In this document: in pieces, positions 1-12,200 of the stretch
Layout: every line of letters starts with the position of its first letter
How positions within the stretch are numbered: position 1 is the stretch's first letter
Origin: Trichostrongylus colubriformis
Taxonomy: Eukaryota > Nematoda > Chromadorea > Rhabditida > Trichostrongylidae
Direction of reading: 5' to 3'
DNA length: 64,000 nucleotides
Assembly: GCA_963978905.1 (NCBI GenBank)
Contig: OZ022257.1
Location: forward strand, 13,838,664-13,902,663
The notes under the pieces: generated by a model
Database searches by the model: none
What the model saw: the letters and a program-made list of their open reading frames with translations, nothing else
What the model was told of the DNA's origin: nothing
Position numbers and translations under genes: made by a program

Positions 1-172
1 TTTCTAAGCTTGTATTTACTTAGGTTTTCATGAAAGTCCGTTCTCCAAGTGACTTTGACGCCAGAAAATCCATCAAAAACCGACCAATAGGAAGTGAAAC
101 GGGCACCTGTGACAAGCGTGCCCACAGCATCCCTGATTGACCAGTTATCAGACAATAAACTCATAAACTCAC

Positions 173-267
173 CCCGCGTTCGGGTCATCCTTCTCAATTG
201 GCACGGCCATGCAACGACTGGTAATATTCTGGCAAACATTGCACTTAGCAGACGGAACTAATGTGGT
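173..267 (-). CDS. peroxidase exon: post-distal-His cysteine loop
   Basis: Encodes TTLVPSAKCNVCQNITSRC then MAVPIEKDDPNAG, continuing directly from HDMAK. The C..C..C pattern and the PI.....DP motif are typical of the region after the distal His in the family. Acceptor ATTTCAG, donor GTGAGT. It is separated from the preceding exon by a 2.5-kb intron carrying a TTAA foldback element. Further exons must lie outside the window. Confidence 0.9.
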
Positions 268-3200
268 CTGAAATGGGTTCTTATTGTTAGGTAATGAGAC
301 AGGTGTCACCAAAATACTTGCGACATTTGAAAATGGATGCTTCTTAATTCTCTTCCTTTTACATGGAGTTTTTTGTGGTCGTAAGATCAAAAAGGCAATA
401 AGGCTAGGGGTGTGGTTTTACATGATCTAGGAGTAGAGCTTTAGGGTGGATGAACCATCTCTGTACCCCCCCCCCCCCTGGAAACCACATGGCCCCACAC
501 CCACACTGAGCTCGTAACGCAGAGTTCAACGGTGATCACACGGTTCCAAATTAAATCACATCCAAGCGGCAATCAATAGGTCCCAAAACGACACATTCAT
601 CGCACACTAACGACGTCCATCGTCCATTTTTTGTCAAGTTCACCATTTTAGCACCATGGTTCCTTGATTTACAGATGTATTCATTTATTTACTCGTTTAC
701 TTAGCATTTATTAGTAGCTTGGTAACTTTGTTTGTTGCATATTCGCTTTACATTCATAAATTTCGTATCACAATCATCTCCCCATCTAGTTTCTTTGTGG
801 TTTATTGCTGACGTGGTGAGGTAAATCATATCCTTTTCTATCCGAACATTTTGAAATGTTCACATCATATCTTTCTATGAAGTGATTTGTTTGTTCCATA
901 GTTTCATAAGGAATTTCTGGAATTTCTATATCACCTACTGTTTTTTATTAGTGTAAGGACTGGTGTAACAGTTAATTCCCAAAGTTTTCTACAGTTAACT
1001 CAAAGCTGAAGTTGTATGCAATGAGTTACTGAATATGTTAGCCAGAAGCATGTTATTTTATCGTAATAGGGGTGTGTGCAGCGAATGACAGCGAATCACT
1101 TCGCGGCGCCACCAGTACGACTTGCGAATCGAGTGCTCTTGGTATCCCGGCAGAGCGTGGCTGCGTCACTTCTGCGCTTCCACCCATGCCACACTGCCTC
1201 GCTTGAAGGCTGCCATGCCTTGCCACTGGCACTTGCACCCGCCGCGACACTCGCCGCAGGCGGCCACGCGATTCGCTGTCATATCTGCACATACCCCAAA
1301 AGTGACTGATCCACCCAGAAGCTTCTTCTCTTCAATGGTCAAAATGACCCAGAATGAAGTCGAGCATGTCGAGGAGTACAGGATGGGGTCGTACTTGGGT
1401 TGGAAAGTAGAGGGTCGTATGTTTGTTCTTCTTATCGTAGAAGTGGTTTTTTGACCTGTGAGGTGATCTTCAAAAAATGGTCGTCAATCGATAATCATAT
1501 TCAGTGATTCAGAGCTGGGCAGCACTGCTGTGATTATCGAATAACGGCTTTTTTTCTGGGAAGGCACCAGAGTATAAGAACAAATAGCGTGGAGTGACGC
1601 GTCAACCGGGGGAACAGCTCGTAATTCTCAAAGAAATTTTCAACGCGGACTCACTCTGCTTAGAATCATCCCCTCACATCGTTCCCCTTTCCTCCTACAT
1701 TGGTTGTTTCAATTGTACGTATTTGATGATTTATGAAGATGCTTTTGCTTGAAATGTCTCCCGACCTTCCTCTTTCTCCATAACCTTGTAGTGTGCCCGC
1801 AAATGTGACAAAGGACTCATTGGCAAACTGTTTACTAATTATCAAAGCAATTGATTAAACAAAATGGTTCATGAGGTTTTTTTCTTCAAATAATGAGTGC
1901 TTATATTAGAACAACTATTTTCAGATGTGTGCATTTGGTTTTTGTGGTGCACTGACAGGCGGCGCGCACCCCACTTGCACGGTGCGTGGTTCAAATCTCG
2001 CATTAGTACCCGCGCAGGCCAATTAAGCCTTCCATCCCTCCAGGGGAGGTTAATTGGTACCACATTAGTCTAGGAGAAAAAACATTGACTTGCACATCGC
2101 CTGATTCACCTTCCACCAAGTTTCAGAATGGAACTAGAGTGCGTGGCGCATCCCTTCAAGGCACTTAGTAATGCCATAAACCTTATCTTTTTATATCTTG
2201 CCTTGCCCGGCAGCTATGATATGAGGTTCACAGTGTCCTTTGAAAATTATGCTACCATTTAAAGGAATCGTCCACGGAAAATAAGTTTTTGTGTTACCCA
2301 TATGTTTATGTTGTATTTGCCTAATGTTGGCCTCATGCAAAATTTCACGCGGAAAAATGTGAATCTGGCTGAGATACAACACCACAAAGTGCGGTCCAGG
2401 TGGGCGGGGCCTCCGTGTAAAAGCCTCGTCCCGTCGTCCGCGGTTACGTAAACAGTCCCACTCTCCGTTCCCAACGGCGGCGGACGACGGGACGAGGCTT
2501 TTACACGGAGGCCCCGCCCACCTGGACCGCACTTTGTGGTGCTGTATCTCAGCCAGATTCACATTTTTTCACGTGAAATTTTGCATGAGGCCAACATTAG
2601 GCAAATACAACATAAATATATGGGTAACACGAAAACTCATTTCCGTGGACGATTCCTTTAAGGTCGGGGTCATACCAATGTGTATTCTGTAATCAGATAA
2701 AGCTGATTCGCAAAAACGGTACCTTAGCCATGTCATGTGAAATGAACTGTCCAAATTGCATAACCATAGCATTGTAGTCTTCTGAGACGACTGAAGCATG
2801 AGATGACGTGAGTTTTAGGGTGATTGCTCGGGGAGATGGGCGCACTTGAGGGTTCATCGATCCTGAGAAATAAGGAACATAGAAATTCGAAATGATGAAT
2901 TCAAGAAAAACTCAAGCGGAGAGTTCGTACCCACCGACTGGTTCAGAAAGCCCATTATCATAAATAGTGGGCAAAAGTCGAGTATAGGGACGATAAGATG
3001 CTCCTCTCAATGGATTCTGGAGATTGTTGCATGTTCCATCCATGGTCCTTAAAAAGGATGTCTTTACTGAATTTCCTGGAATCGGCAAAAGTCACTATTG
3101 ATTCGATTCTTCACCTAAAGTATGCGTTATAGCAAATATTCCGTTCACAGTTGGATTCATCCAATCGCGGAACACAAACATTCGCCAGATTTGATCGAAT

Positions 3201-6200
3201 TACTGCGTCCAAATCCAATGTTCTCCGGTTTGAATTGTCTACAATCGAGATCTTGAGGAATGTGAAAGATCGAAGGGAAGAATGACCGGAGCTGACCTTC
3301 TGTTGCAACAACCAGTTTCTCTCTCCACATCTCCTCAGCCGCTACCAGTGGATCTTGTTGGATCTGTTGACATCGTGCTATGTTGGAATTGCTCTGCACT
3401 GGAGCGCGCGTCGTCGTCGCAATCGTTGCTGGAGCTCGAGTTGTTGGAGGAGGTGTGGCCCGAGTGGTTGTAGTTGGAGGTGCTCGAGTTGTGGTACTGA
3501 AAAATCTTCATAATTTTTTTCATTTATGCTTCCACAAACTAGTGCTGGGATACGCATGGATAACGGACAAGTGTTCTGACCAGTGTTCAGAAAGGTCAGG
3601 TCACTAGTGTTGCGTGGATGGCAATTCACTATACATAGAAACGACGAAATAATCATTCCTATAGGTTTAAAATTTTAAATTTGAGACTGCTACAGTAAGT
3701 AGTCACATCTTCTCTATAGATCTTATCTGCTTTCAGCTGGACATATACCTAATGGAAGGGTTAACAGCTCACTATTTATATTATATGAGCGCAACTTTAT
3801 TACATGTTTAATTCACAAATGCCAGTCTTTATTTTCTGGCCTTTATCTTTGACATAAATAGACCAATTACCTGCCAAGTCTTGGAATAAGTAGTAAACCA
3901 ATCCTTTTCTGAGCAAATCCGCTCATGGGTGAGACCTGACCCTACACTGATCACCGGAACACTTGTCACACATCCCTGGATGCATGGGAGGGGCATTGGG
4001 TCAGCAGCCTTCAGGTCTTTCTTTGCTTAAGCTCAAGAGGAACTCCCGAGAAAAATCTCTTTGTGCAAGAAAGTGGTGTCGCATTGCATTAGGTAAATGA
4101 TTCACCCGCCCTGAAGCACTTTCCCTATGCGAATAACGTCTGGGACGGTACGGGCTTTCGAAACTTTACACATGGTCACTAGGGAGACAGGCAACAAAGA
4201 CTTTTGTTTGTCATCGATTGTAATGGGGTATGGCATCATAATCAATGTGTATGAGCGCGATTTTATGGGTTGGTCATACATCCCATGGGAAACACCCACT
4301 TCAACAAAAGATCTAATTGATGTCAGTGAAAAGAGCGTTCCATGATTTCTGGACTATCATACCTTATACCTTATATATAAACGAGGAGTTTGGTTTGTCC
4401 GTTTGCCTGTTGGTCCACCCTGTGGGTTGATTACCCAAGTTTGAGGTACAGTCCATCGCGTGGCAGGGCGTTCTATTGTGTTATTCGCGCAGTACTATGC
4501 GATAGCCCAACTGGTATTTATAAGGTTCGGATAGCCAACGTCACGGATGAAAAAAGCCAAAGTGCAGAAGCTGAAGTAAAATCCAACTGTATGGTTTTCT
4601 AGACAGTTAGAGATATTTGAAGAGATATTTGAAGAAACCGTGAAGGGTGATTCAGGTAGACTGTGGAATAATTGCGAAATATTAATGTGGAGGTGATTAG
4701 TAATGCGACCGTAAAGAAAGAACGGAATGAAACGGTCAAAAACCTGATGAGTAGGAACCCGAAACCCTTCCTTCTCACTCCTTTCCTTTCACTCCTCTGC
4801 ATCACTAGCCTCTGAGGGGTAGATGAAGACGGCGAGGGGCAATGTCAGTCATCTGCGAATATTCCCCTGCCACAATTCGGCCTGAGGATGTGAGGCAGTG
4901 TGAAATTGCTGCGCAGCGAGATTGCGATAAAGACGTCAAGGCGCTCTTTTTCGATGCTGGTTTCGTCAAAGATCATCGTCTTTGAACTTGAATATTTGTT
5001 TACAGAGGACATGCTTCCCTAACTTCCATTTTTCTCTACCCCAAGTGGCGCTTCATAGGTAAGAATAAGATTTGAGTCCAGCCAAGTACTAGCAGTAGAT
5101 ACAGCCGTCAAAAATCGTCGTCCGTACGCCTAAATTGGCCCCAGTTGTTAATCGTGTTAAGTGTTTTGAATGAATTAATCGTATTGAAAGAAAGTGGAAA
5201 TGTTTTCTTCCACGTTTCCAATGCGTAGGGAACCGACCTGTCTTCTCAATCAACCGTATCGACACGTGGCGGGATCATAATGTTTCAATGCGGCGCCTCA
5301 GAAATTGGATGAGGCGATGCGTCAAGGGGGTCCCCCGGACTGGTTCCAGGAAAATCATTCACCTACTACGGTACCTAGTTCACTTTCTCGTTTCCACTGG
5401 AAGAGAAACAATGGTGGAAGCAATCAAGAGAAGATGAATTCGGCCTCATTTGCTAGGTAATTCTCGGAAGTTTCTGATTGATTCGTCCAACTCTTCCGGT
5501 TTGCAGTTTTTGGGAAATTGATGAGAAAGAAGCGACCGTAAAGAAAGAACGGAATGAAACGGGCAAAAACCCGATGAATAAGAACCCGAAACCTTTCTTC
5601 TCACTCCTTTTCTTTCATTCCTCTGCATCACTAGCCTCTGAGAGGTAGATGAAGACGGCGAGGGGCAATGTCAGTCATCTGCGAACATTCCCCTGCCTTC
5701 ACACCAATTCGGCTTGAGGATGTGAGGCAGTGTGAAATTGCAGTGCAGCGACATCGCAATAAAGACGTCAAGGCTTCTTTTCTTTACGGTCTGCTGTTTC
5801 TTTTTCCAACTTGGATACGCGTCATTTCTTTTAATGGAATGGGAGCTTATGTCCACCATGCAGGTGCTGGAAGAAGCTTGGTCCTTCGGCTCTATTGACA
5901 CCCCAATCGACCAGTTACTTGTCAAATCTCATGCAAGAATTCCCGGAAGCCACTTACTGCCCGTGCTAATCCCATCAATGAAGTTATCGCAGAATGATTT
6001 TCATTCTTACGCTTGCAATGATCATCTTGTTACTCTCGTACGAGGGTAATGTAAGGGGATGATGCTTTTGAAGATTCCTATCGAATTGTTGAAGTTCTGA
6101 CGTGATGGAACAGCTGATGGTCCTCGAACTATTCATGAGACTACCCCCTCCCTTGATATTTTCTTGCGATGTTAATTACTGGGCAGTGTAACTATCTTTT

Positions 6201-9200
6201 TCGATTAGTCGACGTTTACGATACGTTTGTAACACTGGCAAATCAATCTACGGAATAGTGATGGGTGTTCAGTGAGCGTGGTGAACTCTCTATCGGCAAA
6301 TCAGTTCTGGTGCCCTTGGTGTAATGCCCACCCGATTGCGGAGAAAGTTGTCAGGAATGACTTATTTAGCTCATAATTAACTTGAAGGATAGCGGAGGAA
6401 ACGGCAATTACTGATAAGCTCGTTCGACACAGAAGATCATCTGGATTGTATGCGTAATTGTGGGGTTAACTAGTTTTCAGATCAGCTGATAGGTTGTGCC
6501 GCCGATTCACCGGACTAGAGGTGGTGAAGGGTTAGTTGGACTGGACATAGCCAGGCACCACCACCTTGTTGTGCTTGTTGAACTCACTGAATAGCATCAT
6601 CAAGATGGTCTTGGTTGTGGGATATGAAAATAGTACAGAGTAGCGAAACACTGGATAAACTGCCAATTAACTGAGAAGAGACTGTTCGACTTTCTATTCT
6701 CCCCTCTGGACGTGTTTTCCAGCGTCCGTGATCGCTGACGTATCGATCAGAGTCATACGTATTTATGATGTGTAGCGGCCATGTGGACAGCACGTGACAC
6801 GCTTACTTGTAGCAGAAACCAGGGTAACAGGGTATGTAGCAGGGTCTGATAAGAAGCCTAAAGCACGCCTCACAGCTCGAATAACCTCAAACAGGGTCTT
6901 AGCCTCCCTCTAACTTATCCCACTTTCTTCTCGAAACAGTCCCTGCGGGTAAGTAACAGGAACTTGTTACGATTCTCGAAAGCGTTTACAGTGTAACAAT
7001 CGGTCTTGTGATTTGCTCTATTGCTACAGTCCAACTTATTGTGACCCCGATAGAACGCTAATCTAGTCTCATTACTTTTCAAGTCATCGCACTGCCAGTC
7101 ACGCTCGAAGAGTTTCAAAGAAAAAAGGAAGGATAAAAATGCCATAATTCGAAATGCTTATAAATCATGTGCATCTGAAGTAAGTCATATTAGTCAGTCG
7201 CTGCCAATTGTAGCGAACTACTTAAAGGCACCGGAAGGGGTCCGGAACAAGAGGAATATGCAAAGAAATGAGCATTTTGTAACGAACACTCGAGGTCAAG
7301 CGATAATCGGCGAAAAAAACCTGGATTCAAAAGGTCGGTGCGGTGTGTATTCGCATCCCATTCGCATCGACACACTGACTTTCCGAGTTGAACGCTGTAG
7401 GAGACGGGCCGCGGGCCAACGTTAGTTGTAGCACCCGACTCCCAGCGCAGTGGAGTGCCATTCCCAACTACATAAGCATTCATGTAAGTACAAGGGGTGC
7501 TAAAAAAAGAAGTAATTTCTTTCTTCCACTTTCAATCCCACATTAGTCGAACTTCAGCAAACTCTGACAAGGTACTCCCATTTCCAGATCCAAGAGCACA
7601 CCTCATACTATCATTAAACTCCGTAAAAGGCTTCTGCACGAGCAGGAACGGGAGCTTCTTCCGAGTGAACATTACGTGTCACCTCAACGCGGCAAAATCC
7701 TGGGTTTCGCCACCTTTGTTCAAAACTTTGCTGAGGTCCGTTCATTCTGGGTACCTGAGGGGATTCTTATTGGGTGGTGTCCTTGAACAATCCGTTTTCA
7801 CCGGGTTCCCAACATCCTTCGTTTCCAGAGCCAGAAGGTACCGTTACCACTGAAACCCCTTCAAAGGGGATCTGAAAAATGACACCTCGGATCAAAGCGG
7901 CGTTGTCTGAGCGGCAAGGGCTCTGTGACTTCCATGAACCGAAGGGTCAATCCTTAGAAAGCTTTCTACAAAAGACCTACCACGGAACCTAGCTCCACTG
8001 TTTTAAGCGGACCTTGATACAGTAGGTGCTCTGAAGACCGACTGCGCCGACTGAGGGCTCCGTATTTTGATAAAGGGGAAAGTAGTGAGTCTCAGCTTGC
8101 TCCTGTTTTTGAGGGAACATTTCGGGAAAAATTAAAAAGAGCCTGATCTCATCCGACTAATTAGGGTGTCACGTGGACCTGTGATGTGTGGCGGTCATGC
8201 GTAGAACATACACGCTGTGAAAAATGACATCTCGAACCCTGAGATGGAGCCCTGTCGTGAGCGTAAAGAAACGTTACGCACACCTGCAAGAAAGCCACTT
8301 TCTCTCATAAGACCGTGATCAATGGCGGATGAAGTGAGAACGCCGCATATTAAGGATTAAATTATATTTTTTTCCTTGTCTCACGTCAGAAACCAGACAC
8401 GGTCGACGGTTCTCACGAAGATATGCGCAAATTGAGGCGAGACTGGTGTTATCGTTTTTACATCTTTTAGCCTAAACTCCATTGATACTCATCTTTGCGG
8501 CAAATTACGCCGAGAAAGAACATCAATGTAGTCAAGTGAGTTGGTGCCATTCTCGCATATCGTTAGCGGTCATGTAGTTGCTGTTACAGTCAGGTTGGGT
8601 GTAGGTTGGGACACACGAATCTAGGCCGTGACCCTGTAACAGCCTGTGGCCTTTGACCTAAGCCTTAAATAATTCAGATAATTTGTTAATGTAAATCGTG
8701 TCCTCCTTGCAAGTCTGTTCCGTTGTATAGTCAAACTGTCTGATTTATTTATGTCGCAGGGCAAAGGCCACAGGCTGTCACAGGGTCACGGCCTAGATTC
8801 GTGTGTCCCAACCGTCACCCCAGTCAGGTTACATGGCCGCTTGAAGACACAGGAGTAAGTGCTCAACCACTGACTGATAAACCTAATTCAGTTGCACATA
8901 TTTTAGCCCTTCGAATTATGGCAATTCTATCCTTACTCTTTTCTTTGAAACTCTCCGACCATGAGTGAACTGGCAGCGAGAACACTCAAAAAGTCAAGCA
9001 ATAGGTGTAATAATAGAGAAAGAATAAAATAAAACAGTGAAGAACCCGAAAAACCTCTTCCTTTCCTTGCGCGCCTCTTTGCATCACTGGTGGGTGGTGA
9101 TGGATGCAGACTTGTGAGGGGCTAAGTCACGGCCGTAAGTGTTGTCCCGCCTTCGCCGGCTATTCGCCCGGCTGCACGACTGCAGGACGACACGCCATGC

Positions 9201-12200
9201 TGCGGGGTCGTGATAAGACCCCAAGCAACGCTTTTTTAATGAGGCTTTTGCCACAGACCTCTTCTGAACTGGAATGTATAGTTTCAGAGAGCATGTGTTC
9301 CCAGTTCTCACTTTCCTCCTACCCTAAGCAGTGCCTTAAATGGTACGCCACCAGTCTGGTAGCGTTCTTGCAGCTGCTGGGTATGATCCAGGAGAGATGT
9401 TCACTTGTCCAGACAATGCTGAGGTAACGAATAGCTAGGAGTAATCGAACAAGTCGCCTAGTGGCTGGGCAAGTTGTGAGCCAAACTCTGATAAAGGGCT
9501 AAACTTGCAAGGTGGTCTGCATCATGAGGTCCAGGTTGCTTCATGTTCGAGGACAGGTGGAAAGTATGACATTATGAGTGCGAGTTCCGTCAGTTCTCGC
9601 TACAACGTCGTGAATGGGGACAAGTCTTCAATTGATGGTGAGGACAAAGTTCTAACTGATCGCTAAGGCTCTCGCAACATAAGGATAGCGTAGAAGAGAA
9701 ATAAAGGAAGCATTGGCAAGCATACAACAAAAGGACCTTAAAAGAAGCCACTAAGACAACAAAAGGACCTTAAAAGAAGCCACTAAGAACTAGAAAAAAG
9801 CTATGCAGTGATCATAACCATCACAAATTCTCTAAATTCTTATACTAGCTGTCTTTTTCTGCTCAAACAGATCCCGACAAACGTAATACTGTACTCATCA
9901 TTAAAGATGCTTTTAATGATGTGCGTGTATGCCGTTACGGCCGCGTTCACACTTTGCGGTGCTGGTGGCCGGGCGTGGCTGTATGTCTCTGCATCTCCAT
10001 CCATGCAACCCTGACTCGTTGCCTGCGTCGTCTCTGCAGCTCCCCGGCGCCACTCTGCTTCACTGTCTGTCAACGCAGCCGCCACGCCCTACCAGCTCTG
10101 AGTATGTATGCGGCCTAAGATAGAAAACTCGCGGCCTTCAGAGTGCGACGCTGTGGGTGTTAAATAGGGCCTCGCGCGTTAAATGGGTCCCAGAGCGATG
10201 GGGAGTGTTTTAGACCATTTTGAGTGCGCCACAAGCAGCCACGCGAATTTCTTGTCGTCTAAACTGTTAATTATCTTTTTATTACACATTTTTTCATTTT
10301 AGCACTGACCTTTCAGTTTGCATTTTTTTGGTCAAGACCATATTTGGGGTAATGAATGAGCTCGTAAATTTGACTACCCGTGTTATCGCTCAGTTATTCC
10401 CTTTAAAGTGGCTGAAGAAATATCGACTCTTCTTAAAGACCTACTTATGAGGTTCGCGGTGTACACAGGGATGTCAAGTGTGACGATGGAATGCGGCGGT
10501 CTGTCTCTGACAATGAGCTCGTTTTTACGTTCCTTTCGAGAGAACACTCCTCGGTTTTGTTCATTAATACTCTCGAAAGGAAAGTGCCGTGGAATGCTGG
10601 CAATTATGTTCGCGGTACCCAAAAAAATCGGAGAAATTATATGGCAGGTCATTAAATCTCAAACAGCGATTCCTGCCATAAATCTGTCGCAGTTGTACCG
10701 ACGACATGCGCATCGAACATCGGTTGTCAAAGACAAATTGGACCTTTTCACGGGGTTATCCTAACTGCACCATCTCTACAATACCGCTACTAATTCATGG
10801 TCAATCAACAGCAGCGTTTAAGAAATTTTCATTCAAATTAATGTAACGCTGCTGCAAGCTAAAATAAGTGATACCAAAATGATCATGGATCCACGTTCTT
10901 CTCGAATACGAGGGTATCTTGGCGATGAGGCTTTTGTTTTCAAAATCACATTCGAACTGGACGGTTTACGGCACCGCAGCGTCGACGATAATCGTCCGTG
11001 GTACTTTGAGGCAAAATTACCGAAAATCTCGAAAATTATGCCGGAGGAGAGAAGAAACGGAAAATCTCTACAGACACTTATATTCGCTTAAAGCAGGATT
11101 TTCTAGTGGCACCTTTATCAAATTATTCGGAAAATTTTGAAGAGAGTTATAGCAAAAAGACGGAGAAGTCATGGGGTTGCCGTTTTTCAGTGTCTATTGA
11201 CAATGAATTAGTAGCGGCATTGTGGTGGATGCCAGGGTTAACTATTTGGTTGTGAATCCTCAGGGGATCGTATATAGGTGGAAAGAGAGGAATTCTATTT
11301 TGAAATTTTCCTCGATGGCCTGACATGCCCTTTTGAGAAAATTTTCCACTTATGAAGCGACCTATAGAAAAGGTGATCAGTCGATAGCCATTTTTTGTAC
11401 TGAGTAGCAATGCTACTATTGTTCTTAGGGCGACTCCATGGAATAAGAGTAGCCTCAGAAGCGTGCGTCAATATGGCCGGGGATCGCATTTCTCAAAAAT
11501 TTTCCCGATCTTAGGCTTGGCCCTGGTGCATCTACTTGGCAACTTTGGCTACTCATCCTTTCCATGCGTTTCAGGAAAAATGGGCGTTTGAGCTTTTCTC
11601 TGTTGTAATTTAAGCCTTTTTTTCGAGTCCGTGGCTAAGATGTGCTAAATGATCGCGCCGAACTGACATGAAGGACTGTTGTTGTTGTTGTTGTTGTTGT
11701 TGTCGATTGAAGAAACGTCTTGCATCAAGAAGTGGCGATGTGGCACGTTGAGGTGGTGGTGGCCGTCTGAGTAGTGCTCGTTCTCTAAAATCATCGATTG
11801 CCCCTTTGAGAAACTGAAAACTCAAACGAAATCCAGTAGCCCCGAAATTGCAAAGGTTAGTTGAGCGCAAGAGGAAATGAACTGAATGTTACGTGAACAA
11901 ACGAAAAATTAGCATGCTACAAAGCGATATTACGTAAGATGTGAAGCGTGCGATCTACAACGCACTCGGTGTGGGTGGTCTTTGGTCACTTACTGCGCCA
12001 CTGTCACGTCATCTATTGGCGTCGCACTCATTGTGGCAAAGTCCACTGGATTTGGTACCAGTTGTGGGCCAAGCAGATCATTCAAACGGATACTGCTTTG
12101 GGTCGTCGACAACGTGGTCGTCGAGGTGGTCGTCGAAGTCGTGGTCGTCGGGGTGGTCGTCGACGTCGTGGTCGTCGGGGTGGTCGTCAGGGTGGTCGTC

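Noticed and set aside
4425..4445. Functional SL1 RNA gene
   Set aside because: The leader is imperfect and no Sm site or SL-RNA-like second half follows.
10408..10764. 118-codon plus-strand frame inside the peroxidase intron
   Set aside because: No splice sites, no recognised motif, and an antisense open frame of similar length.
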